Source: Bretschneidera sinensis
Lineage: Eukaryota; Streptophyta; Magnoliopsida; Brassicales; Akaniaceae
Assembly: GCA_023935145.1 (NCBI GenBank)
Contig: CM043697.1
Coordinates: 56,738,501-56,802,500, forward strand
Length of the DNA stretch: 64,000 nt
Direction of reading: 5' to 3'
Shown: one piece after another, positions 45,608 to 58,093 of the stretch
Numbering within the stretch: the stretch's first letter is position 1
Layout: each line of letters starts with the position of its first letter
Made by a program: the position numbers and the translations under genes
Notes under the pieces: generated by a model
The model's input: the letters and a program-made list of their open reading frames with translations, nothing else
What the model was told of the DNA's origin: nothing
Database searches by the model: none

Positions 45608-46711
45608 GGGATTTTCAACAAAACCGAATGAAGAAATTACTTCATGGAATTTAAAATATCATTGACGAGAGGTTTGATTTAAACCATATATGGATTTCCT
45701 AAGCTTGCAAACCAAATGCTCACCATCATTAGAGGAGAAACCTTCAGGTTATTTCATATAAACCTTCTCCTCTAGATCTCCATTAAGAAATGCAGTTTTC
45801 ACATCCATTTGTTGCAGCTCAAGGTCAAAATGAGCAACTAATGCCAAAATAATATGAAGAGAATCTTTCTTAGATACAGGAGAGAAAGTCTCCGTGTAAT
45901 CGATTCCTTCTTTTTGAGTAAATCCCTTAGTAACGAGTCTCGCTTTGTATCTCTCAATGTTGCCTAATGAATCTATCTTGGTTTTAAAGACCCATTTACA
46001 ACCAATGACCTTCGCCCAATTAGGCAACTCTACAAGATCCCAGACTCTGTTGCTTTTCATGGAATTCATCTCTTCCTTCATGGCATCGTGCTACATGGTT
46101 GACCCTTTGCAACTTATGGCCTGTGAAAAGGTTTCAGGATCATTTTCGGCTCCAAAATTATAGTCAGATTCTTGTAGATACACAATGTAATCACTAGGAA
46201 TTGCTGATCTCCTGACTCTAGTAGATTTTCTTAATGTTGTACCAATATCTCCCAAGAGAGCTTGTGGTTCAACTGGTTGTTCAGGAACTTATGGTATTTC
46301 CTGAACTACTTGATCTATTAGAATGTTGTCAGCAGCTTGTGGAACCTCAATGATCGATTGGTCAACACGAGCTTGTACTTGAGGTGTGTTATCAACTATA
46401 ACCAATCTATCATTTGATGAAGGTTGAGATTTTATATGATCATGTGCAGGTTCTGTATGATCATGTGCAGGAACTAAGTTCCTGATCCGATCTCTCCCAC
46501 TAATCATGTCATTCTCTAGAAACTTAACGTTTCTTGATTCCACAATCCTAGTAGTATGAGTTGGACAATAAAACCTGTAACCCTTGGACCTTTCGGCATA
46601 TCTAACGAAATACCCACTAATGGTCCTCAGATCCGGTTTCTTCTCTTATGGGTTATAAATCCTCACCTCAGACGGACATCCCCAAACGCGCATATGTCGC
46701 AAACTCGGTTT
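45608..46711 (-). pseudogene. Copia integrase C-terminal linker and N-terminal reverse transcriptase
   Basis: The minus-strand frames at 46289-46543 and 45749-46081, with short pieces between, carry VWGCPSEVRIYNP, YFVRYAERSKGYRFYCPTHT (the Copia 'GY...KGYRFYxP' box), GCKWVFKTKIDSLGNIERYK, ARLVTKGFTQKEGIDYTETF and QMDVKTAFLNGDLEEKVYMK. In-frame stops occur near 46711, 46640, 46288, 46093, 45748 and 45660. Confidence 0.88.
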
Positions 46712-48540
46712 CTAACATTTCCATAATTCCAATGGTGTCTTAGGAACAGCCTTGGTTGAAACTCGATTTAATATATACACAACTGTCTTTAGTGCTTCAG
46801 TCCACAAGGATGTAGGAAGGTTGGAGTTGCTATGCATACTCCGCACCATGTCCATCAATGTTTGGTTTCTTCTTTCTGTAACACCATTCTGGTCTAGGGA
46901 ACCAGGCATAGTGTATTGGGCAACAATCCTATGTTCTTGAAGAAACTTGGCAAAAAGACCAGGTGCTTGTCCACTTTCTTTGTATTTACCATAATATTCT
47001 CCACCTCTATCGGATCTCACAATTTGTATTTGCTTTCCGCATTGGTTCTCAACTTCAACCTTAAAGACTTTGAAGGCATCAAATGCTTCATTTTTCTTAT
47101 GAAGCAAATAGATATACATATATCATAAGTAATCATCGATAAAAGTGACGAAATATTTCTGACCATGTGCATCTATGTCTGGACAACATATATCAGTATG
47201 AATGATTTCTAATATGTCCGAACTCCTATTAGCACCTTTCTTGGACTTGTTGGTCTGCTTTCCCTTAATGCAGTCCACACAAGTCTCAAAATCAGTATAA
47301 TCTAGAGTACTAAGTACCCCTTCATTCACTAATATTTTAATTCTTTCTATGGAGATATGTCTTAATCTCCGGTGCCATAACATAAAGGAGTTATCGTTAA
47401 TATTACACATTTTAACGCCAGTTTGAATATGCATTGAACTATAAGTGGCATCATTTTGTAAATAAAGATGATAAAGACCATCAGTCAAAATACCATTCCC
47501 AACACAATCAGTTTTATAAAATAAACTGAAAGATGTGTCTTGAAAATTAAAGGAATATCCAAATAGTATAAGTATGGAAACAAAAATCAAGCTTCGTGAG
47601 AAACTTGGTATATAAAAGGTCCTTTCCAATTTTAAAATAAAGCCACTACTTAAAGTTAAAATGCACGTTCCAATCGCCTTCACATGTGAGCCCATCTTGT
47701 TGCCTGATAAAATGCTTTGCTCACTTCCCACTGGCTTCCTTAGGTTTTGCATACCCTGCAAAGAGTTTGCAATATGGATTGTAGATCCGGAATCAATCCA
47801 CCAGGTGTTAATATTAACATTAACCATATTAGATTCATAACAAACAAACGAGGTTGGTTCTAATATATCCTTCCCACGGGTAGTAGCCAGCATTGCACTC
47901 TCACCCAATTCCATCACAAGCCTCTCTTCTTCTTGAACACATATGGTCATTAATTCATTAATTGACCATTTGTCTTTATGTGTGTTGTACGAGATTTTGA
48001 AAGGCTCGTACTGAGTTGGAAGGGTGTTCAGAATGTAGTGCACCAGGAAGGACTTCGACATATCAACCTCGAGTTTCTTAAGTTGAGCCGCAATGTCACG
48101 CATTTGCATTATGTGCTCGCGCACACCTTTTACGCTGGTGAATCTGAGGGATGATAATCTCATTATCAGGGTGCTTGCCAATGCCTTTTCTGAAGTGACG
48201 AATTGATCGTCAATGGTTTTTAGCAAATCATAGACTTTCACATGCTGGTCGAAAGAACCATGTATACCAGTAGTTATCTTAATTTTGATAAATATCACAC
48301 TGAGTCGATTGGATCGCTCCCATCGCTCATATAGCATGACCGCAGCTGGAGTGCTGTTATCATTGATTGCGGGTGGTTCGTCCTTCCTAATAGCATAATC
48401 TATATCCATCCACCCTAGCTGGAGGAGAATCCTCTCCTTCCATACCTTATAGTTATCTCCCCTAAGTTCGGGTATGTCACAACGGATATCAGAGAAACTA
48501 GTAGGTTGAGTAACTGCATAAAGTCCAAAAGCTTATGTCA
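46712..48540 (-). pseudogene. Copia gag, protease and integrase; gag zinc knuckle missing
   Basis: Minus strand. The gag starts before 48500 (ELRGDNYKVWKERILLQLGW), but the initiating ATG is not evident. LPTQYEPFKISYNTHKDKWS marks the end of gag. The expected CCHC knuckle is absent: MLATTRGKDILEPTSF leads directly to the protease site WWIDSGSTIHIANSLQGM, suggesting an in-frame deletion. The integrase zinc-binding part follows (LWHRRLRHISIERIK, TCVDCIKGKQTNKSKKG), then HTDICCPDIDAHGQKYFVTF. A single TGA (near 47111) replaces a codon of the DDYSRYGY motif, after which [10 protein letters not shown] and [14 protein letters not shown] keep the catalytic Asp and Glu. Confidence 0.9.
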
Positions 48541-49927
48541 AGATTTGAGGTCTAATTTTCTAAATTGCATATTTTACCAATGTAAAAACACGCTGAAATT
48601 GAATCTAATTTCATTAAAAATTACCTGTGGGCTAAATTTTTAATTCAATAAGATTCTTTATACTTTATGATAAATTTTATCAAACTATTTTTACTAAATT
48701 CATAATGTATATTATGATTACAGTTTGATGTTTTTCTATTTTTAAACTTTATGATAAAACTATTAAATTATTTCTTCTTAATTCCTGTGGGTAAATTAAG
48801 AAAAACTAATTTTAATATATTATCCTAATTAATTATATAAACACAATAAAATCCCTAAGGGGTAAAATCATTATATTCATATAATTAATTACAATTAATG
48901 TCCATTATGTGATCCTAATCCACTTAATATATAATTTTATATAATTAAAGATGCTGTGGCTACTCTTTAAATATTTTAAAATTATATGGTTCACTAGACA
49001 TTTATATTTACTATATTTTAGGCTCTACTTAATGCCTAAAAGCAATTACGCAGTAACATAATAGGCAATCACTAAGAGTGCTCCCAGGATAATTGGCCGG
49101 GACAAAGCTTCATTAAAAACCAGAATCCTTAGACAGAGCATTGTCCTAGATCATGCTGTCTTATGCCAACTACAAATTGTTTATGAATTATTCATAATTT
49201 TTAACTTAATTGTTCATAGTAATGTATTATGAACCTTAATGTGTTATGCACAAATTAAGTTTTATGAGAATAACCTAAGTTTATATAATCTAACAATATC
49301 TAAACTTAATAATATGTTATCATATGTAAATAAAGTTCTCATAAATAAAAAAATAAATTGCATAATTAAACATAATATTATGCAATTAATTTAATTCATT
49401 GCAAAAACAAACTCATTCTAAAAGCATGAATTGAAAAACAAAAGCATGCTAAAAATGAACATTTACTGAAATTGCATATATAAAACTAACATAAATAGTA
49501 TATATGCGTAATCTTAATTTGAGCAAAATAATCACAAAATTAAAAATACATGCCCAACATTAAATTATTTATGCACTAAAACTATTTAAACTTAAATTGC
49601 ATGCATAACCCAAAAAAGTTATACATACATAACACATAATTTTAAGCACATAAATAAAATAAATACCTATAAGGGTTTATAAACTTTATTTTTGCAAATA
49701 ATTACAAATCATATGCAACATAGTGAAAATCCATAAAATTGGCTTCCAAGATTTTAAAACTCAGAAATACTAGAAATCAAATTTCCTAACGATTTCTAAC
49801 ATTACTTTCCATCAAAAAATACTTGAAAAACAAACTTTGAAATCAAATTATTTTTCGGGTATAAATCAAAAGTATTACAGATTGCTTAATACTTCAAGGA
49901 AGAGGCAAACAATACTCTGATACCAAA

Positions 49928-50542
49928 TGTAAGAACTTAAATATAATCTAAACATGCTAAACAACTTAAATAGCATATAGATTAAATGCAGAATTATAAA
50001 GACCGTAAACATACCTCCGGCCATTGAAGCTTTTCACTTACACAATCTGCTATTCTCTCGATATTGGTTCTTCTAGACTCTCAGAACTCTCTTCAATTTG
50101 ATGGTGTATGAAAGGAAATGAGAAGTACCGAGTCTAGGGACCAAAACTGTATTTATACATGTTCTTCCATCAAGAATGTCCGTCCGTATTTCATACGCTT
50201 GTTACCACAATCAATGGATGGCCAAAGGATTAAACATGGATCATATATAGGTTGGTTACATATACCTTATACTCTCAATACAACCATTGAGAATATGAAC
50301 CAACATACCTTAAGCATACACCTTGTGTTTTCTCTCTAACACTCTAACTTGCTAACTCTGAATATGCTCTATGGTTATCCTATTTATAGTAGAAATGCAC
50401 TAAGAATAATTGAATTAATTTGGCCACAATTAATGCTTAGTGTAGCACATATACCTCCACTTAATTGCTACAATTAATGCTTGAATTTATTACATCTACC
50501 GCCACTTATTAATTGTCACAATTAATGCTTGAATTTATTACA
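49928..50542 (-). repeat. 5' LTR of Copia element with internal duplication
   Basis: It is 48 bp longer than its partner. The word CACAATTAATGCTTGAATTT followed by ATTACA is duplicated at 50470-50494 and 50516-50542. The target duplication ACATC follows the second copy, so the duplicated end is the true terminus. Confidence 0.9.
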
Positions 50543-50547
50543 ACATC

Positions 50548-50934
50548 TATATACTATTATTGCAGCAGTGTGTCAACTGTTGATCCCAGAGCAGTTTGCA
50601 TCTATATATCACAATTTTATGAAGTACAAATCAAGCTATCATCAAAATTCATATAATGGCCAAGACAAGTGTCTTAGTTTGGCAACTGGTTAGTATACGG
50701 GTGAAGTATGGCCCGCCCCAAGTAACATTTGATCTACCCACACTTAACAAACCCATGTTTTCTTATCTTACTAATATGGGCACACTTAACAAGTATACAT
50801 ATTCAGTGCCAGAGGCCACAAAAGACATGACAATTCTAATCACCACATTTAATCTAACATATTAGCTCCATTTTAGAAAGGGATGGAAATTTAAGTGAAA
50901 GTTTGGAATTTGCTTCATTAATTCTACAAATTGA
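50548..50934. other. Intergenic DNA
   Basis: No gene or repeat recognised. Confidence 0.45.
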
Positions 50935-51340
50935 AAATTGAATACGGACGGTTCAGTGTCGCATGGTGGATGTGCGGGAGGTGGTGTTTTCTGAGTTGGG
51001 CCGTCTTTCGTCTTGGCTTTCTCTTATGCGTTTGGGCATTGCACTAACAATCAGGATGAAGCGTGCGCTCTTGTAGTGGGCTTGCAGTTGGCTCGAAATT
51101 TTAATATTCAAGTTTTGGCTATTGAGTACGACTCTAAAGCCTTGGTCCAGGTCTTATTGGGAGAGTGATCGTGTCATGGGAGATTATATCGTTCGGGAAA
51201 TTCGCTCTTTGCTCCCTCAAGAGGTCGTTGTGAAGCATATTTAATGTGAAGCTAATGGGCTGGCTGACAGTTTAGCCAAGTATGGGCCATCTCACACTGT
51301 TTCAAAGGTTTTTTTGGAATGATATAGATTTTCCTTTTTA
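50935..51340 (+). pseudogene. RNase H domain fragment of a LINE-type element
   Basis: The plus-strand translation reads NTDGSVSHGGCAGGGVF, DEACALVVGLQLARNFNIQV, LAIEYDSKALVQVL and, in a shifted frame, EANGLADSLAKYGPS. These are the D, E, D and C-terminal landmarks of the plant RVT_3/RNase H domain. Two stops and two frame changes are present. A separate, unrelated copy of this domain type occurs at 27977-29440. Confidence 0.7.
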
Positions 51341-51701
51341 ATGTAAACAAAGCTTATGCTTTAGATAGTTCTCAGTTGCCTTTTTATAAGAAATTGTAAT
51401 ATTTTTTAAGGTAAGGTCAAAGGTTCCCACAGGCATGAGCTCTTTCATCCTTCCATTTCTTTCTATCTTTTTTGTTATTTTTAATAAATTGGTACAGATT
51501 ATGCCAAATCTCCTTCCATCTCAAGGAAGGTTTTTTTTTTTTTTTTTTTAAATTCTACAAATAGAACTCAGAAATTGGCTAACTGATGATTAAGTTCCAG
51601 TGAAAAACACCGTTAATTTTACTTACCTACTAGCTTTGCTCTTGATTCAACTTGGCCAGAAATCATCCACAGAACCTGTATTCATAGTGTCGTTTGAGGA
51701 A
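51341..51701. other. Sequence between LINE scrap and lipase pseudogene
   Basis: It includes an 18-T run (51533-51550) and presumably the old lipase 5' flank. Nothing else seen. Confidence 0.4.
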
Positions 51702-52608
51702 ATGATAGGAAGCATAGCCAAAAGGTGGAGGTTGCTAAGTAGGCAAGATAACTAGAAGAACCTCTTGGATCCTCTAGACAGTGACCTCTACCGATATATT
51801 ATTCACTATGGTAAATGGCCAGGCAACTTACGACACTTTCAATTCAAACAGGAAATCAAAGTTTTCAGGTTATATTATATGGACTTTTCACTTTACCTTG
51901 TTATACTCGTGTCAGACTATCGACACTGGGACAACGCTATGACACTTCGGTACTTTAAATTAAAAGAAAATTTACGATAAATTATTAAAAATAAATAAGT
52001 CCGACATTCGAACACGTATTTATATCCAACACTCATACCCGAGTAAAAGTAAAATAGTTTGCAGGGGATAACCGATATTCGAAAGAAAATCTCTTCTCGA
52101 GGGTTGGATTAACAAAAGGAAACCCTTTCAAGTATAAAGCAACCAAGTAATTCTATGCAACTTCTCAAATCAAATTGTCTGAATGCTTCTTCGTGAATTC
52201 ATTATCAAGAGAGAGTTGGAACAAAGAGTCGAATTGGATTGGGTATGTTGCTGTGGCTACTGATGACGGGAAGGTTGTGTTAGGGAGGAGGGATATAGTA
52301 ATTGCGTGGAGAGGAATCATCCAAGCATTTGAATTGGCAAGTGATTTTGATTTTCCTTTGGTCTTTGCTTCCAAGTTATTTCGTCAAGCTGTAGGTGCTA
52401 ATCCTAATGTGGGCAGCGGTTGGTGTTATATTAATCTTGATACTAATACACAAATAATCAATGATACAGCCAAGATCTTTTCATATTAAACTTGTCAAGA
52501 ATATATATATATTGAGAAGATGAGTTAGAAACAAACCGGAATCCATTGCAAGCAAGCCTCCTTGGGTTGATCTTCTAAGACTACAGGGAGAACCACCTTT
52601 GATATGGG

Positions 52609-52938
52609 AACCAATCAACTGAATGTTAGAGGGGAGGGGGAAAAACTGTCTGTTTCAATAAAATTTAACGCACGTTAAACACCCTCCCCTGATGTCTATT
52701 TATATCCCTGTGCCTTAGGGACCATAACCCTAACAGTTACCTCATACATATGCATTGGGTCTTTGGCCCATTAACAAAGACCCATACCACATCAGGCTTC
52801 TACATATAAGGTGGCCCATACTAAAGAACCTTGATACTTTGGAGACCCATAAAAATTATATCACTTAAGTGGGTCCTTTATTAGATAACGGGTCTACATG
52901 TACAATGTTATAACATATCTGAACCCAAAATTCCAACA
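52609..52938 (-). repeat. 3' LTR (shared part) of truncated Copia
   Basis: It matches 55853-56180 closely, including TTAACGCACGTTAAACACCC and CCTGTGCCTTAGGGACCATA. TGTTGG begins the minus-sense LTR. Confidence 0.88.
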
Positions 52939-53389
52939 ATCTCCCACTTGGGTTACATATGTTATCATTTATATTGTACATGAAGATAACCTTAATTGAG
53001 CTCATTTGTACTATCTAAACCAAAATATCCAACAACAATCTGGTCCATTAACCATATCAATGTAGGATCAAAACGGCCTTTATCACATTTATCGTAACAA
53101 GACCCATCAATGGTCACAACACTAACACAATTAACGACATAGATCTAGTATGGATGTGTAGCATGAAAATGACATGAAACGTGATATTAAACATGTCAAT
53201 TTCCAATTGGTCCTCCATATGACTCAAAAGAATCATATGAAATATTTTCAAACATTAAATGCAAAACTACAATAAAAGTTATCATAGAATAATAAAAAAT
53301 ACATAATCCAAAGTTTGTACAGAACAACATAACCATGTCAATTAAGCAAAAGTAAAAGGCTAAATACAAACTCCTACTATACGGGCATA

Positions 53390-55856
53390 TGGTCCAAAAG
53401 AACAACACTCATGTGAGCAACATGCTCATGAAACACTATGAGTGGCAAACCCTTAGTAAGCGGATCCACAATCATAGAGTTTGTACTGATATGCTCAATT
53501 GACACTTGAGAATTCTGGACTCTTTCTTTGACAACCAGAAACTTGATATGCTTTGACCTCGACGAGCTTCAGTTGTTCTTGAAATACAACTCAGCAGCCT
53601 TATTATCACAATAAATCGTTAATGGTCTATCAATGCCATCAACCGTGCGCAGTCCAGTGATAAAATTTCGCAGCCATATTCCCTGATTTGATGCCTCATG
53701 GCAAGCTATGAACTCTGCCTCCATGGTGGAAGTAGCTATGAGTGACTGTTTCACACTCTTCCACGATATAGCTCCTCCAGCTAACATAAAGACATATCTA
53801 GAAGTGGATCTCCTACTATCGAGACACCCAGCAAAATCGGAGTCTGAATACCCAACGATCTCTAAAAGATCCGATCTCCGATATGTGAGCATATAATCCT
53901 TCGTTCTCTGTAGATATCTCATAACCCGTTTAACTGCTTCCCAATGATCCACGCCCGAGTTACTCAAATATTTGTCTAGCATTCCAACAATGTACACAAT
54001 GTTCGGTCGCGTACACACTTGTGCATACATGAGACTTCCAACAACCGAAGCATAGTGATATTTCTCCATTTCCTTCTTCTTAAGTTCATTTTTCGGACAT
54101 TGGAGTAAACCGAACTTATCACCCTTTGCCACGGGTGTGTTTCCTGGTGCACAACCACTCATGCTAAATCTACTTAGCACTTTATCAATATAGGCCTTTT
54201 GTAACAGTCCAAGTATACCTTTGGAACGATCTCTATGGATCTGTATACCCAAAACAAAGGACACATCACCAAGATCTTTCATTTCAAATTTATTTGATAG
54301 AAATCTCTTGGTTTCATGCAATAGGCCTATATCGCTGCTTGCTAGTAGAATGTCGTCTACATATAGCACCAGGATAATAAATTTGCTCCCACTGAACTTG
54401 AGATATATGCACTGATCAACGGTGTTTTCTTTAAATCCAAAGGATGTAATCACTTGATCAAATTTTCGATACCATTGCCGGGATGCCTGTGTTAAGCCAC
54501 AAATGGACTTCTTAAGCTTGCATACAAGATGCTTTGAATCTTTGGACTCAAAGTTCTCCGGTTGCACCATGTATATTGTTTCTTCAATGTTCCCATTGGG
54601 AAACGCTGTTTTAACGTCCATTTGATGTAGCTCCAAATCATAGTGAGCTACAAGTGCCATAATGATTCTAAAGGAATCTTTCATCGAAACTGGCGAAAAA
54701 GTCTCTTTATAATCAATGCCTTCCTTTTGAGTGAAACCTTTGGCGACTAGGCGGGCCTTATGCCTTTAAATGTTGCCTTTTGAATCCCGTTTGGTTTTAA
54801 ATATCCATTTGCAACCAATCGGTTTCGCACCTTTGGGCAACTCTACTAAGTCCCAAACACTGTTGTCATCCATTGATTTCATCTCATCTTTCATGGCTTC
54901 AATCAAATTTTCAGAATTAGGACATTATTTGACTTAACTAAAAGAAGTCGGATCATCTTTCAGACCCATATCAAACTCATGTTCCTGGAGATACATGATA
55001 TAATCAGTCGAAATCGCGTTTCTTCTTTCTCTAGTGGATCTCTTTAATGGCACTTCCACTTGAGGTTGTTGAGGTACCTCTTGATGAACCTCAGACAGCT
55101 CTTAATTTTGAGTGGGTGGCAATTCAGGTTCGTTATCAATGCATTGGATCTCCGGATTTGCATTTTGAATAACATCAGGTATGGATACCTGAACGTTTTC
55201 AGTTGCAACAACAGGAATGTAAACACATTCCTCTTCAAAATTGACTTGCCTGAGTTGGTCTCTCTCACTTAACTCAACATCCTCAATGAACTTGGCATTG
55301 CCCGTTTCGAAAAAAGATCTATTAAAGGAATCATAAAATTTGAAACCTCTTGATCTTTCAGAGTATCCAACAAAATAGTAGCTAACGGTCCTTGAGTCTA
55401 GCTTCTTCTCATTTGACTTATAAGGCCAAGCCTCAGCTAGACATCCCCAAACATGCAAATGCCTAATGCTAGGTTTTTTGCCTGTCCATAACTCGTATGG
55501 GGTTATAGCTACTACTTTACTTGGAACTTTGTTCAAGATGTAAAATGTAGTCTTGATGGCTTCACCCCAAAGCGATTATGGCAAAGAATAATGACTAATC
55601 ATACTTCTTACTATATCCTTTAAGGTTTGGTTTCGTCTCTCAGGTACGCCATTTTGACTAGGAGTCCCTGGCATAGTGTATTGAGGAATGATCCCACATT
55701 CCATCAAAAATTTGGCGAAGGGTTCGGGATGTTGTTCACCTGATCCATCATATCTACCGTAGTATTCACCTCCACGGTCAGATTTGACGGCCTTAATTTT
55801 CTTGCCTAATTGATTTTCAACTTCGGCTTTGAAATTCTTGAACACATCTATACCAA
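53390..55856 (-). pseudogene. Copia integrase (C-terminal), reverse transcriptase and RNase H
   Basis: The minus strand begins inside integrase ([51 protein letters not shown]). It continues through ELWTGKKPSIRHLHVWGC to the RT (QMDVKTAFPNGNIEETIYMV, LVLYVDDILLASSDIG with an intact YVDD box, FVLGIQIHRDRSKGILGLLQ) and RNase H (DSDFAGCLDSRRSTSRYVFM, TATSxMEAEFIACHEA-like). A TGA at 53569-53571 cuts the RNase H tail (SSSRSKHIKFL...TKGLP in the same frame). Stops also occur near 55574, 55101 and 54768. Confidence 0.9.
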
Positions 55857-56180
55857 TCAAATGAATGTCAGAGGGGAGGGAGAAGAACTGTCCGTTTCAA
55901 TAAAATTTAACGCACGTTAAACACCCTCCCCTGATGTCTATTTATATCCCTGTGCCTTAGGGACCATAACCCTAGCAGTTACCTCACACATGTGTATTGA
56001 GTCTTTGGCACATTAACAAAGACCCATACCACATCGGGCTTCTACACATAAGGTGGCCCATACTAAAGAACCTTGATACTTTGGAGACCCATAAAAATTA
56101 TATTACTTAATTGGGTCCTTTATTAGATAACGAGTCTACATGTACAATGTTATAACATATCTGAACCCAAAATTCCAACA
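55857..56180 (-). repeat. Truncated 5' LTR of Copia, fused to integrase
   Basis: It is a copy of the shared LTR part at 52609-52938. On its left it meets the integrase codons for IGIDVF with no primer-binding site or gag in between. Confidence 0.85.
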
Positions 56181-56286
56181 GTTGGCTCTCCATTTACACT
56201 TTAAATGATCCGTGGTCACCTACCAATAAAAACCAATAATGCTGTTAGGCTTTAGTTATGAGAATATTTAAGCTACGATAAGAAAG

Positions 56287-58088
56287 TGTTGAGATTTTAC
56301 CTTTAAAATCTACTTAAGTTTTAGACAAAAAACACAACCACGATAATTAAAAAGGCAAAACAACTACGTTCACCAACAAATCCACTACTTTATTAATCTT
56401 CAATTACAACTTTAGGAAAGAAAAGTTGATAAACTTTCACTACTTCACAACCCAAAAGCCCCAGTACACTCAAACTCCCAACCTAACTCTAGTTGTATGT
56501 GTTCTCTTTACTTGATAACCCAAAACTCCAATACACCCAAAGCTTTCAACCTAGCTCTAGTAGCCTCTGATTTACAATATGTATTGGAATTATGAGTGTG
56601 CCTCATACCTTCTTTATGATTCTCTTTATATGGAGGATATTTTCCTAATACTACAGGGAAAAGAACAACATAAGAAATTACTACTTTTCCTACTAGAACA
56701 AGAAATATAAAATAAGAAACCACTTTAATTTTCTCAAACAAATTAGAAGTCTTCTTTATACGGATTTGAGCCAAAATCCTAACAAATCTCTACCTTGGTT
56801 CAAATTCCCCACCTCATCATCAAATTTGACTTTATTTTTTGGTTGGTGCGATCATTCCTTTTCGTCTTCCCATCTCATCCACTTACTTTTCGAAGCAACC
56901 ATCCTCTCATTCAACACGTAGAAACTTTCATCGTTTATGGTATCTCTTATCACCACCTTTGTACTACCTTTGAACTATCAAGAACTTGCATCTCATCATC
57001 CTCATCAGTCTTTCCATTATCACTCTCATTTATTCTACTCAACTCTTTTAAGTCCTCCATCATATCCTTGCTTTGCAATTGTGTGTGTTACTCTTCCTCA
57101 TTATAGAGGCACTCCTTATTTGAAAAATCTAGAGACTTGGATCTTCCATTATAGCCTTTGCTTGTGTGTGTTCCTCTTTCTCATTGTAGATGCACTCCTT
57201 ATTTGAAAAATCTAAAGACTTAGATCTTGATATTTCCTCCACCTTCCTTGAAGTGCTATACTCCTTCACTTTATTTAGCTCATCTCTTGATATATTCATG
57301 AACAATTTTTCATCCTCGAACACATTTAGCATCTTCAATTTATCTCTCTCTGGAGGTGTTGCAGAAACCTCCCCATCAATGCAAACTTTCTTTCCCATCA
57401 TTGATGTCGTGACTATGTGATCTTCTTCAGGTGGCAAGTACTCTTCCTCTTCCAATATACTACTCAACAAATTAGTGATAACAAAATTGAAAATGACTAA
57501 TACACATATTATCACCCATATTTTTTCATCAAATAGCTCAATATTTAATTTTGTCTTTTTAGTGTTTTTGTCATCACAATCACAGCTTTGATACCATTTT
57601 TTGAGATTTTACCTTTAAAATCCACCTACTCAAATTTTAGGTAAAAAAACCCAACCACAACAATTAAATAGGTAAAATAAACAAAGAGTAAAAACACCAA
57701 AAATTAATGTGGTTCGAGAACCTTTTTGCCCACGTCCACCAACAAATCCACTACTTTATTAATTTTCAATTACAACTTTTAGGAAGAGCAAAGGTGCTAA
57801 ACTCTCATTACCTCACAAAGAAAAAGCTCCAGTACACCCAAAGCTCTCAACCTAATTCTAATAGTAAACCCCTCTGATATACAATGTATATTGAAATTAT
57901 GAATGTGTCTCAAACCTTCTTTAGGATCCATTTATATAGATGATTTTTTTACTAATAATGCTAAGAAAAGAACAACATAATAAATTAATACTACTCTTAC
58001 TAGAACAAACAATATAAAATAGGAAACAACTTTTTCCAGACCAATATTTAGAAGTCATCTTTGTGGGATTTGATCCAAAATCACAATA
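56287..58088 (-). mobile_element. Small non-autonomous LTR retrotransposon, 1.8 kb
   Basis: The LTRs are 56287-56784 (498 bp) and 57599-58088 (490 bp), and the target duplication GAAAG is perfect (56282-56286 and 58089-58093). The minus-strand primer-binding site TGGTATCAAAGC (57585-57596) matches initiator tRNA-Met, and the polypurine-like AAGGTAGAGATT (56785-56796) precedes the 3' LTR. Outer bases are mutated in the right copy (TT for TG, TA for CA). The internal region of about 0.8 kb has no gag or pol, only an unassigned ORF. It also lies in the lipase intron. Confidence 0.88.
57129..57515 (-). CDS. Unassigned 128-residue ORF within the small LTR element
   Basis: The protein starts with a hydrophobic segment (MIICVLVIFNFVITNLLSSI) that could be a membrane anchor. 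An acidic stretch follows (LEEEEYLPPEEDH), then a charged helix-prone region with SRDELNKVKEYSTSRKVEEI and SRSKSLDFSNKECIYNEKEE. I recognise no family. A 33-bp word (CACTCCTTATTTGAAAAATC...) is repeated at 57111 and 57192, so part of the ORF is duplicated. It may be a captured host sequence or a chance frame. Confidence 0.35.
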   Translation of the reverse strand: MIICVLVIFNFVITNLLSSILEEEEYLPPEEDHIVTTSMMGKKVCIDGEVSATPPERDKLKMLNVFEDEKLFMNISRDELNKVKEYSTSRKVEEISRSKSLDFSNKECIYNEKEEHTQAKAIMEDPSL

Positions 58089-58093
58089 GAAAG

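Larger units (their letters stand above)
43702..50542 (-). mobile_element. Full-length Ty1/Copia element, inactive
   Basis: The LTRs are 43702-44268 (567 bp) and 49928-50542 (615 bp), and the target duplication ACATC is perfect (43697-43701 and 50543-50547). The minus-strand primer-binding site TGGTATCAGAG (49915-49925) and the polypurine tract AAGTGGGAGAA (44269-44279) are present. One long minus-strand polyprotein frame (about 48540 to 44564) is interrupted by several single nonsense codons, mostly explicable by point changes. The stretch 48540-49927 is an AT-rich untranslated leader. Confidence 0.95.
52512..56180 (-). mobile_element. Truncated Ty1/Copia element in the lipase intron
   Basis: The left LTR ends at 52938 (ACCCAAAATTCCAACA) and is followed by the reversed polypurine tract (minus strand AAGTGGGAGAT). 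The right LTR copy ends at 56180. Homology between the copies starts near 52609 and 55853 (ACCAATCAA). The left LTR may extend left to about 52512, but I cannot fix its edge and found no target duplication. The right copy joins integrase directly, so gag, protease and the first part of integrase are deleted. Confidence 0.8.

Noticed and set aside
43892..50339. Near-identical 73-residue ORFs at 43892-44113 and 50118-50339
   Set aside because: They lie in the two LTRs of one Copia element, so their similarity reflects LTR duplication and not a gene family.
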